Assembly: GCF_050948215.1 (NCBI RefSeq)
Contig: NW_027488577.1
Span: forward strand, 868,001-932,000
DNA from: Halictus rubicundus
Lineage: Eukaryota; Arthropoda; Insecta; Hymenoptera; Halictidae
DNA length: 64,000 nucleotides
Reading direction: 5' to 3'
Each line of letters begins with the position of its first letter. Position 1 is the first letter of the stretch. Of this stretch, positions 10,301-18,914 are shown piece by piece. The position numbers were made by a program, and so were the translations under genes. The notes under the pieces are model-generated. The model saw nothing but the letters and a program-made list of their open reading frames with translations. It had not been told where the DNA came from and made no database searches.

Positions 10301-10640
10301 AATAGGTAAAACAGCCTCCGACGAGTGTTGGTACCATCACGGAGTCCCCGATACACCGGATCACACACTCGTTGCATGCCTCAGATGGGAGGAAGAACGA
10401 AAACCACTGGTGGAGGCATTAAAAACCAGACCAGAAAACCTCACTATAGAAATCATCATTGAGGGGATCCTGGCGGAGGAAAAGACATGGATAATCTTTG
10501 CAAACTTCTGTAAGGACATCTTGAGAAAGAAGGAGGAAGAAGAGAGAAAAAGAGAAAAGGATCTGAGGGACAACCTGATCATGAGGGACACCGAGGAAGA
10601 CCTGGAATCAGCTGACGCCGAGAGGATGATAGAATTATAA
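7317..10640 (+). CDS. Retrotransposon ORF2, endonuclease-reverse transcriptase
   Basis: The open frame has 1,107 codons counted from 7317, just after a TAA at 7314-7316. The apurinic-type endonuclease (about residues 6-210) has the Asn-containing LQINLNHCR start, E39 (SEP), GGD129-F-N131, NLD179F and SD206H207. The reverse transcriptase has PGKAPGTDG (near 445), YRPIC, LD579VKNAF, GVPQGSVLGP and FAD669D670. Nearer the C terminus is C1004-X2-H1007-X8-H1016-X4-C1021, like the R1-clade Cys/His motif but with His in place of the second Cys, then a charged Lys/Glu/Arg tail. All catalytic residues are present. It would nick the target strand and reverse-transcribe the RNA from that nick. There is no ATG before the endonuclease core; TTG at 7368 is a possible start but would cut off the first strand of the domain. 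Translation is probably coupled to ORF1 termination, in the -1 frame relative to ORF1. Confidence 0.93.
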   Translation: MIKFNLKILQINLNHCRLAHCLLNQTATELGVDFVLVSEPLYNPGSWIYTKTGSAAAIWVTNFNGNRRLEDGDESEDDYSAVRLEKLTIVSTYVSPNISTDLFAFKIKRLPQFLSQEIAKGNSVILGGDFNAKSPAWGSKEHNLKGTILLDELLRINIYPCIPEGGHTFERGSSTSNLDFIATTQDLQKNELEFSNKVLNLESASDHKYLLTELRTADGISRRNTNPGARWKVTRPGITRLGLALDRTLRDQTINAGSTYTYEEENKFFECIDKICDEALDKADTTSTKGRSNKWWNPQINKERAKTQRLRRAAQKARKKGKNDEREALTYLYKLAKKNLQRVISKSKEQTWKELCETIDKDVWGKPYKAVMRQVKNNNPPATLSAQFAGKVMKGLFPQKEQLAEQQGGRNAAETHNLPVSNDFRTIPIPDITSEEVLEAAKLLKPGKAPGTDGMQPEILKALVQFRPDRFAALYNGILTRGIMPQKWKYARTVLLRKEGKDPSTPSAYRPICILDASAKLFEYVIRARLHEELGEKPFSVCQYGFTKGTSTVHAMEEVRQAAIEASSKNRFAALIALDVKNAFNTLSWTAIHREVTNRKIPEYLARILKDYFRCRAVKYEAPEETIRLNMKMGVPQGSVLGPFLWNMVYDGLLSANNPPMCKKIAFADDLAIIVQAATVRRLKIRAEQMAEEARLWMTTAGLELAESKTEIIMLNRKRVEGELTFRIGEAEIKPTTELRYLGVIFDSNKNFKQQIERSTNKAIRTMSALSRIMTNSMRTKQSGRKLYYMTMESIVLYGAPIWAEAADKPTNRKLLKRTQKIGLTRVVSAYRSVPLETLSVLSGVVPWNLKIRERRETFEKENEVAELISYERRNREETGDRRNTHTRTHTHTYTHTQTHTHTHTLTETPVDTEENAEETMEVMRNSMKKVIRKQARENTLQKWQEEWDDATVGRWTHRLIPDIEKWINRKHGQLNFYITQALTGHGVFNNFRKRIGKTASDECWYHHGVPDTPDHTLVACLRWEEERKPLVEALKTRPENLTIEIIIEGILAEEKTWIIFANFCKDILRKKEEEERKREKDLRDNLIMRDTEEDLESADAERMIEL
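9969..10032 (+). repeat. (AC)n microsatellite inside ORF2
   Basis: About 64 bp of near-perfect AC repeat with a few interruptions lies between the reverse transcriptase and the C-terminal Cys/His motif, spanning about residues 885-906. It encodes mostly alternating Thr and His and keeps the frame open. It probably falls in a flexible linker. Length change by replication slippage would often shift the frame and remove the C-terminal motif. Confidence 0.9.
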
Positions 10641-10910
10641 TTAAGTTAAGCGGACTCTCCCTTTGTATTGCATAAGACAGTTAAGAACTTTTTAAACTAA
10701 ATGAGAGCATATAGGCGCTAAGATGTTTGTTTTCCCTGTGTTGCAGCTCACTCTGGTGCGGGCGGAGGAGGGGGAGGAGGACGAGGACGAGGAAGACGGG
10801 ACGGGACGTGTGACCACGCGGGAGAAAACAAGGAGATCTCTGAGTCAACTGACGCCTGTGAATAAGCGGACTTCGCGGGGCCGGGCTAGGCCGACATACG
10901 GGATACTTAC

Positions 10911-11036
10911 CTTGGATGACCTCCAGCAGACTCACGGGTACTCGCTTCAGTGGACTACACCCGACGTCCGTCTCTCCCCTCTCCCCCCGGGCCGCCTGAT
11001 GAAGGGTTGCAGCATGGGAGCAGCATCGAAACACGC
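10911..11036 (-). other. Exon-like segment on the antisense strand
   Basis: On the minus strand a pyrimidine tract, TTTCTCTTTCTGTTTCAG, ends at 11037. It is followed by 126 bases and then AAG|GTAAGTAT, a near-perfect donor, at 10911/10910. A branch-point-like CTTAC lies about 18-20 bases before the acceptor. The 126 bases equal 42 codons, and one frame is open through the whole segment (around residues RVPVSLLEVIQ). The segment is GC-rich inside AT-rich surroundings. It could be a captured host exon in reverse orientation, part of an antisense transcript, or chance. I do not recognise the peptide. Confidence 0.4.
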
Positions 11037-11829
11037 CTGAAACAGAAAGAGAAATGTAAGGACCAGCGGCATAGTGCTTGCTGCAAGCGTTGCAGCGGCA
11101 CAGGCGCAATTACCCGCATAGGGCAGGGTTCTGCAGTAACTGAGAGATAGTTGAACTAGGATAAGGTAGATCACTGTAAAAACATTGCAGTTGCCTGTAA
11201 AGATCGATAAGGTAGGACGCGTATAAGGTAGTTCACTACCCAAGTGCCGATAACCAGCAGATACGGTATAGGCTTAACAGGGGCTGGTTAACCAGCGGCG
11301 TATTGCTTTCGCATATATAACAAAATGGTCGACAAAGCCAAGCACACGTGGCGACTTATACTTTTATTAATTTTGATATGATAGAACGATCATTTGGAAG
11401 CCAAAATGTGAACATGACGCTTTTTTTGAGACGACCAATCATTGGAGACCAGAAATAACCTATAAAAGGAACTAAATAAAAAGATATTTTTAGGATGTAA
11501 AAAACCGGAGAAGAATATAAAAAATAGAAAATTAGCATTATTTAACGGACTAAAGACCTCTTAGTACTTTTGCAATAATAGCCTTATTACATTAGAAAAA
11601 ACGCTTTTAAAGTTCAAATCAAGAGTAAAAAACAGGTTCAAGTATAATTAAGACCTGTAATTAACATAAGAAACGAAAACCTAAAAACTAGTTAGGTATA
11701 AATGTACCCTTCGTATTTGTTCTTAAAAGCAATAACTGTAAAGTTATAGACGATTGAAAGTTCAAGAAAGAATTAGGAAAAATGTTTTAAAAGTGACAAA
11801 AACGAAAAATAAAGGACTGATCGGAAAAA

Positions 11830-12670
11830 TAGTGTCATTTCTTTAATAAAAGTACTCTTGACATTTTTTGATCAAACAAATGGCTTGGAAGATATTCCAA
11901 AATGTAACAAAATGAGATTTGCTCGAACGAGCTCAGATCGAGGTAATAGTATAATACCTCGCCGCCGTTGTCTCAAGAAAGTGGGCATGTGGGCAACAAA
12001 TGCAGAATTTATATAGTAGATGTAGTATGGTTAATAACATAGAACCAACGCAACGTTAGGTAAAAGACCGTAAATAATTGTATAACGGGTGTCCAAGATG
12101 TGAAGGGAAGTGAAACAAAACTCTTAAGTGATAAAGACCAGATTTAGGGATATTTTTCAAAATAGATAATTTAGAACAATTAACATAAAAAATGAAATCT
12201 AGCAATTTTAAATTGAATTAACATCTTTTGAAGTTTTTCGGACAGGCTCCCTATAATAATATAAGGGGTCCCAAAAGTCTAGAGCAGGAGTAAATAACTG
12301 GTTTTAATATAACAAACGGGTATATTTTATCTGCAAATCAAAAACAAAGTAACGAAGGGATAATAAATATACTGATGCAGTTGTCCCATAAGAGCAATAG
12401 TTTAAGAGTCGTGGGCTAATCAAAGTCCACACAGTTTGTAGAAAAAGTTAAAAATTTTTCGCTAAAAACGATCAATGAAGGATCTAGAGTAAAAACAAGG
12501 ATAATTCTTGACGAAAAGCACTCTTGAAAATTTTCGATCAGACAAACGGTTCTTTAAATATAACAAATTGTACTAAAATGCGGACAACTCGAACGATATG
12601 CGATCAAGATAGCACTTAATAGCCTCGGTAGCCTGCGCTCATAGTAGAAGGGCATACGAGGAATAAATAG
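11830..12670 (+). repeat. Diverged direct repeats in the 3' untranslated region
   Basis: The stretch 11830-12014 resembles 12492-12670, about 660 bp apart. Shared words in the same order include ACTCTTGA, TTTT-GATCA-ACAAA, AACTCGAACGA or GCTCGAACGA, GATC-AG, CCTCG, and GGGCAT followed by AACAAAT or AATAAAT. A weaker third copy may lie at about 13060-13200 (CGATCGAGCTG, then GGGCGATTAG). The identity is low enough that these are old duplications. Repeated 3' regions are also seen in telomeric HeT-A elements, but the comparison is only structural. Confidence 0.55.
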
Positions 12671-13517
12671 AGGAATAATTTATTAAAAACGGCTAAGTAG
12701 CAAAGACAGATAGTATTATAATAACGGTCGCCAAAATAATTTCAGGGAAGGCTTCCAGAGAATAATACAAGGTAGACTAAAGTATAGTTTAGACAAAAAA
12801 AAAAAAATTAAAATTAAATAATAATAATATACTTAAGATAACTAAGGGATATAGTAACATAATATTCATAATAGAAAAGACAATAGAGTAACAAAAATAT
12901 TTAAATAGCTTACTAATAGAAAGAAGAATAGGTTACAAGTTAGGACAGATGAGAAGCTAACACAAAAAAACCTAAATGCAGAGAAAGACAATTAAAACCG
13001 GGCAAATTAGTGAGCTAGAATCAATTAAAGACTGGAAACACGCTGTGTGATTTTTTAAAAGGAATATCCGATAAACATTCGACAAGATCAAAAAATTTTT
13101 TATATTAAAAGAACGCGGCTCGATCGAGCTGAAATAGCGACTATAGGTGAAAATCTCGACGTTAGGCTTCACAAGAAAACGGGCGATTAGAAATAGAACT
13201 ATATTGTAATAACCGAACAGTTCAAACTCTGCCGTTAAGCATACCGGTTAATTTGATTTTCATAAAAGAAATAAGACATGGTATACTTTGGCAAGAATAT
13301 TGCTAGCAAGGGTAGAAGAGGAAAAACTAGGGCATGACAACGGTCTCGTACACGAACAACCAGTACGGTCGAAAAACCAAAATCTTTGAAAACAACATAG
13401 GAGGCACTCAAGGCCGTTTCAAAATAGAACAACAAGTATATATAGAAAAAACACGCGGAGTGTCAAGCGGGAGGGGATAGCTACAGGTCACGCGAGCCCC
13501 AACGGATAAAATCCAAA

Positions 13518-13523
13518 TCAGAG
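13518..13523 (+). promoter_or_regulatory. Possible initiator at the start of the 3' terminal repeat
   Basis: TCAGAG spans the exact point where the two terminal repeats begin to match (A at 13520). Arthropod initiators have a TCAGT-like sequence with the A as the first transcribed base. The 5' end of the inserted element reads G followed by this same AGAGC, as expected if an RNA starting at the A was capped and fully copied. No TATA box is seen 25-35 bases upstream. The call rests on the junction, not on any expression data. Confidence 0.4.
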
Positions 13524-15512
13524 CAAAGTGAACCGCCACGGTAATCGGAGCTTAACAGCAGATTTTTGAGTCTATAGCCGCGAAAGAAACAAAGAAGTTA
13601 AACTCGAAGTGAGTTTCAAGCATTAATTAAAAGAAGAATTACAAATAAGATAATTAATTCGCGCGATTTCGAGGAAAATAAGAGCAAATCTCCCCCGGGG
13701 GACTAGTTCCGAATCTCCGGGTTCAAATCACGTGAATTCGGTTATTAAACTGAACAAAGTGGATCGAGACACAGTGTAAAGTAAATTAAAATTAATTAAT
13801 TAATTAATTAAGGTACTTACTTGTTATCGGGAATTCGTACGGTACGGTTTTTTCCTCGTGGAAAACCCACTCGGTCGCACGAATCGATGAAATACCACGG
13901 TCCGGAACATCTAGAAAAAAAAAAGAGAGAAAATAATATATTAGTTACTAATTAATAAAACAAGACGGGCTTGTGCGTGCGGAGATTATTGTGCGTGCGG
14001 AGATTACTCGACACGAAAACCCCTTCCTTCCAGTAAATCAAGGAACGGAGAGTGCCGGTGAAAAACCTGTAAAAAGAAAAAAGTATTAGTATAATTAAAA
14101 TTAATGGTCGGAGTGAGGGACACATTGAGAACAGAAGTGCATTAACTGAAAGTGAGAAAAAAGGACTTAAAGTGAGGAATTTAGGGAAAAAATTTCGAAA
14201 TAGAGAAGTACCACCAGATAAACCGATACACACGGACCAGGAAGAGGGACCACACCGCGAGGGGTCGGTCGTATCTCATAAAAATAAGGTAGGAGAAAGG
14301 GTTTAGTGCCTAAAAATAGGAAAGAGTAGAGAAAAGTAGGAAAAGAGATCATTTGACCTTGAACACAAGAGAGAACTAGCGGTTTTTATATAACTAACCC
14401 ACATCTATTAGTGCAGCTACGGATAGGGATAGACATAAGAAGCAATCGCCCTATAGGAAGTTTTCTCGTAAAACCTATCCCTGTAGGTGTTAGGGTCGTT
14501 ATCTCGAGAACGGGGGGCCGGAGGCGAAAATCGTGTACCTCCGAAACCTCTTCGGAGACCAGTCGCCAACCCCGAGATACCCCCCCCCCCCAAGAGGATA
14601 GCCTACCCAGAAAATTTTTCCAGTCGAAAATTTATGGGACACCCGGTATATAAGAAAAACTTAGACTTTATCCGATCTAGGAGTGCGACGGCTCGTTGTA
14701 AAGCTCTAGCCGAGCCCTAACCGACTACCGGGTCAGCTTTTTGAAAATCTCAAAATTCGAGGTAATTTTTCCCACAGCTCGGAAAGGAGGGGGCAAAATC
14801 GAAAAAGTTTTTCAGGGGGGAGAATGCTTCTCCAATCCGACCCCGAAAGACTCGCCACCCTCCGAAATAGGCGTATACCGAATTTCGGCCCGATAGGTCA
14901 ATTTTCGTACGGAACCATAATCGCGAAAACACCTAAGAAAACGCCGGGTACGATAAAACCGTGTGGGGCCTCTTTGGAAAGCCAGAGAGCAGGGCTGGCA
15001 TTTCGCCAAAGCAGATTTTGTATATCGTGTAAAATAAAAGAAGTAACATACAGTTAAGAATAAAAAATTAGAGTAAGAGAAGGTATCGACACCTTGACAC
15101 GTTTAGACCACGCGCAGGCGTTTTAATGATAGGTTAAATTAGGCTAAGAGCGAAAAAACCAAAAAAAAAAATCAATTAAAAATAAGGTAGCGTTTAAGAC
15201 TAGAAAATAAGAACATTTATAGAAATATATATATACATAGAGGCTAGAAAATTATTTACAGTAGCGAATAAAATAAGATAAGATACGTTAAAAGTTAAAT
15301 AAGAAGTTAGTTTATTTTAGTGTTTTTGAATTTGAATTTGAATTTATTGCATTTCGTATACTATACTATACTATATTATACTAAGCACTATTATACTGTA
15401 TTAGATTTACAAACAATTTTGAATAAGCGAAATAGTTTTAACTACGACAGACATTGTAATTTTTAGGTGATTCTGTAATTTTAGAAAATGAAATAGAGAC
15501 AAATACCCGTTT
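13520..15512 (+). repeat. Terminal direct repeat of the retrotransposon, 3' copy
   Basis: It matches 2642-4635 with about eight substitutions and two homopolymer length changes. It ends at the poly(A) tail. The equivalent point in the 5' copy (4635) is followed by unrelated leader sequence, so the repeat ends exactly at this copy's cleavage site. It therefore belongs to the 3' untranslated region of the RNA here and to the 5' leader in the other copy. Confidence 0.93.
15492..15497 (+). terminator. Possible polyadenylation signal AATAGA
   Basis: AATAGA, a known weak variant of AATAAA, lies about 15 bases before the poly(A) start at 15513. No canonical AATAAA occurs in the usual 10-30 base interval. 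In the 5' repeat copy the equivalent site continues into TCTCTGGGCG, a T/G-rich sequence that could act as a downstream element. Confidence 0.4.
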
Positions 15513-15533
15513 AAAAAAAAAAAAAAAAAAAAA
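15513..15533 (+). other. Poly(A) tail of the retrotransposon
   Basis: Twenty-one A residues directly precede the satellite. This marks the 3' end of a reverse-transcribed RNA and fixes the element's plus-strand orientation. Reverse transcription would have been primed from the pyrimidine (CTATCC) strand of the satellite. Confidence 0.92.
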
Positions 15534-15547
15534 GGATAGGATAGGAT
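15534..15547. other. Target-site duplication, 3' copy (inferred)
   Basis: GGATAGGATAGGAT, the same 14 bases as 2627-2640. The length was inferred by aligning the right flank, through its marker at 15613, to the uninterrupted paralogue at 1211. Confidence 0.6.
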
Positions 15548-18500
15548 AGAGGAGAGGATAGGATAGAGGATAGGATAGGATAGAGGATAGGATAGGATAG
15601 AGGATAGGATAGGACAGAGGATAGTATAGGATAGAGGATAGAATAGGATAGAGGATAGGATAGGATAGAGGATAGGATGGGATAGAGGATAGGATAGGAT
15701 AGAGGATAGGATAGGATAGAGGATAGGATAGGATAGATGATAGGATAGGATAGAGGATTGGATAGGATAGAGGATAGGATAGGACAGAGGATAGGATAGG
15801 ATAGAGGATAGGATAGTAAAGAGGACAGGATAGGATACAGGATACGATATTATAGAGGATAGGATAGGATAGAGGATAGGATACGGATAGAGGATAGGAT
15901 AGAATAGAGGATAGGATAGAGGATAGGATAGAGCATTGGATAGGATAGAGGATAGGGGATTGGATCGGATACAGGATAGGAGACGGTAGAGGATTGGATA
16001 GGATAGAGGATAGGATAGAGGATAGGATAGAGGATAGGATAGAGGATAGGATAGAGGATTGGATAGGATAGAGGATATTATATGATAGAGGATAGGATAG
16101 GATAGCGGATAGGATAGGATCGAGTGTAGGATAGAATTGAGGATAGGATAGGGTTGAGGATAGGATAGGAAAGAGGACAGGATAGGATAGAGGATAGGAT
16201 AGGATAGAGGATATGATAGGATAGAGGATAGCATAGGATAGAGGATAGGATAGGATAGAGGATAACATAAGGGGATTGGATAGGATAGAGGACAGGAGAC
16301 GATAGAGGATAGGATAGGATTGATGATAGGATAGGATAGATGATATTATAGGAAAGAGGATAGGATATGATAGTGGATACGATATTATAGAGGATAGGAT
16401 AGGATAGGGTATAGGATAGGATGGAGGATAGGATAGGATAGAGGATAAGATAGGATAGAGTATAACATAGGGGATACGATAGGATAGAGGATAGGAGACG
16501 ATAGAGGATAGGATAGGATTGATGATAGGATAGGAAAGATTACAGGATAGGATACAGGATACGATATTATAGAGGATACGATATTATAGAGGATACGATA
16601 TTATAGAGGATAGGATAGGATAGAGGATAGGATAGGATAGAGGATAGGATACGATAGAGGATAGGATAGAGAATAGGATAGGATAGAGGATAGGGGATTG
16701 GATCGGATACAGGATAGGAGACGGTAGAGGATTGGATAGGATAGAGGATAGGATAGGATAGAGGCTATTATAGGATAGAGGATAGGATAGGATTGATGTT
16801 AGGATAGGAAAGATTACAGGATAGGATACAGGATACGATATTATAGAGGATACGATATTATAGAGGATAGGATAGGATAGAGGATAGGATAGGATAGAGG
16901 ATAGGATAGGATAGAGGATAGGATAGGATAGAGGTTAGGATAGGATATAGGATAGGATAGGATAGAGGATAGGATAGGATAGAGGATAGGATAGGATAGA
17001 GCAGGATAGGATAGAGGATAGGATAGAGGATTGGATAGGATAGGATAGCGGATAGGATAGGATGGAGTATAGGATAGAATTGAGGATAGGATAGGGTTGA
17101 GGATAGGATAGGAAAGAGGACACGATAGGATAGAGGATAGGATAGGATAGAGGATAGGATAGGATAGAGCAGGATAGGATAGAGGACAGGATAGAGGATA
17201 GGGTAGAGGATAGGATAGGATAGAGGATATTATAGGATAGAGGATAGGATAGGATAGCGGATAGGATAGGATGGAGTATAGGATAGAATTGAGGATAGGA
17301 TAGAGGATAGGATAGGATAGAGGATAGGATAGGATAGAGGATAGGATAGGATAGAGGATAGGATAGGATAGAGGATAGGATAGGACAGAGGATAGGATAG
17401 GATAGAGGATAGGATATTATAGAGGATAGGATAGGATAGAGGATAGGATATTATAGAGGATAGGATAGGTTAGAGGATAACATAGGGGATTGGATAGCAT
17501 AGAGCATAGGGGACGATAGAGGACAGGATAGGTTTGATGATAGGATAGGAAAGAGGACAGGATAGGATACAGGATACGATATTATAGAGGATAGGATAGG
17601 ATAGAGGATAGGATAGGATAGAGGATAAGATAGGATAGAGGATAGGATAGGATAGAGGATAGGATACGGATAGAGGATAGGATAGAATAGAGGATAGGAT
17701 AGAGGATAGGATAGAGGATTGGATAGGATAGAGGATAGGGGATTGGATCGGATACAGGATAGGAGACGGTAGAGGATTGGATAGGATAGAGGATAGGATA
17801 GAGGATAGGATAGAGGATAGGATAGAGGATTGGATAGGATAGAGGATATTATAGGATAGAGGATAGGATAGGATAGCGGATAGGATAGGATCGAGTATAG
17901 GATAGAATTGAGGATAGGATAGGGTTGAGGATAGGATAGGAAAGAGGACAGGATAGGATAGAGGATAGGATAGGATAGAGGATATGATAGGATAGAGGAT
18001 AGCATAGGATAGAGGATAGGATAGGATAGAGGATAACATAGGGGATTGGATAGGATAGAGGATAGGAGACGATAGAGGATAGGATAGGATTGATGATAGG
18101 ATAGGATAGATGATATTATAGGAAAGAGGATAGGATATGATAGTGGATACGATATTATAGAGGATAGGATAGGATAGGGTATAGGATAGGATGGAGGATA
18201 GGATAGGATAGAGGATAAGAAAGGATAGAGTATAACATAGGGGATAGGATAGGATAGAGGATAGGATAGGATTGATGATAGGATAGGATTGATGATAGGA
18301 TAGGAAAGATTACAGGATAGGATACAGGATACGATATTATAGAGGATACGATATTATAGAGGATAGGATAGGATAGAGGATAGGATAGGATAGAGGATAG
18401 GATAGGATAGAGGATAGGATAGGATAGAGGTTAGGATAGGATATAGGATAGGATAGGATAGAGGATAGGATAGGATAGAGGATAGGATAGGATAGAGCAG

Positions 18501-18914
18501 GATAGGATAGAGGATAGGATAGAGGATTGGATAGGATAGGATAGCGGATAGGATAGGATGGAGTATAGGATAGAATTGAGGATAGGATAGGGTTGAGGAT
18601 AGGATAGGAAAGAGGACACGATAGGATAGAGGATAGGATAGGATAGAGGATAGGATAGGATAGAGCAGGATAGGATAGAGGATAGGATAGAGGATAGGGT
18701 AGAGGATAGGATAGGATAGAGGATATTATAGGATAGAGGATAGGATAGGATAGCGGATAGGATAGGATGGAGTATAGGATAGAATTGAGGATAGGATAGA
18801 GGATAGGATAGGATAGAGGATAGGATAGGATAGAGGATAGGATAGGATAGAGGATAGGATAGGATAGAGGATAGGATAGGACAGAGGATAGGATAGGATA
18901 GAGGATAGGATATT

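Larger units (their letters stand above)
10641..13519 (+). other. Long 3' untranslated region upstream of the 3' terminal repeat
   Basis: After the ORF2 stop there are 2.9 kb of mostly AT-rich DNA. A GC-rich island sits at about 10745-11040, and from about 11340 to 13500 diverged direct repeats are visible. Short open frames occur on both strands (up to 142 codons on the minus strand at 10681-11109), but none has a recognisable domain. The last part, just before 13520, would be in the promoter position if transcription starts at the beginning of the 3' terminal repeat. Confidence 0.8.
2641..15533 (+). mobile_element. Full-length R1-clade-like non-LTR retrotransposon
   Basis: This 12.9-kb insertion interrupts the satellite. 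In order it has a 1.99-kb terminal repeat, the rest of a long 5' leader, ORF1 (gag-like, zinc knuckles), ORF2 (endonuclease plus reverse transcriptase), a 2.9-kb 3' region, a second copy of the terminal repeat, and a 21-base poly(A). It has no LTR-element protease, RNase H or integrase. The apurinic-type endonuclease, the FADD reverse transcriptase motif and the three-knuckle ORF1 place it near R1/TRAS by my recognition of family motifs; no database search was possible. Both ORFs are open, so the copy looks recent and possibly active. It is much longer than the usual 5-8 kb for the clade because of the untranslated regions. A 14-bp target-site duplication is inferred at 2627-2640 and 15534-15547. 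Confidence 0.93.

Noticed and set aside
5661..10591. Minus-strand frames opposite ORF1 and ORF2, up to 162 codons
   Set aside because: Shadows of the two real retrotransposon genes; no recognisable domains.
10723..11040. Plus-strand 105-codon frame after ORF2 as a third gene
   Set aside because: It has an acidic low-complexity run and no known domain. The region is better explained by the GC-rich exon-like segment on the other strand; evidence for coding is too weak.
2641..15533. An LTR retrotransposon, with the 2-kb repeats as LTRs
   Set aside because: The element has an apurinic-type endonuclease and no protease, RNase H or integrase. It ends in poly(A), and the repeats do not begin and end with TG...CA.
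2641..15533. A Penelope-like element with pseudo-LTRs
   Set aside because: There is no GIY-YIG endonuclease, and the reverse transcriptase and ORF1 knuckles are of the R1 type.
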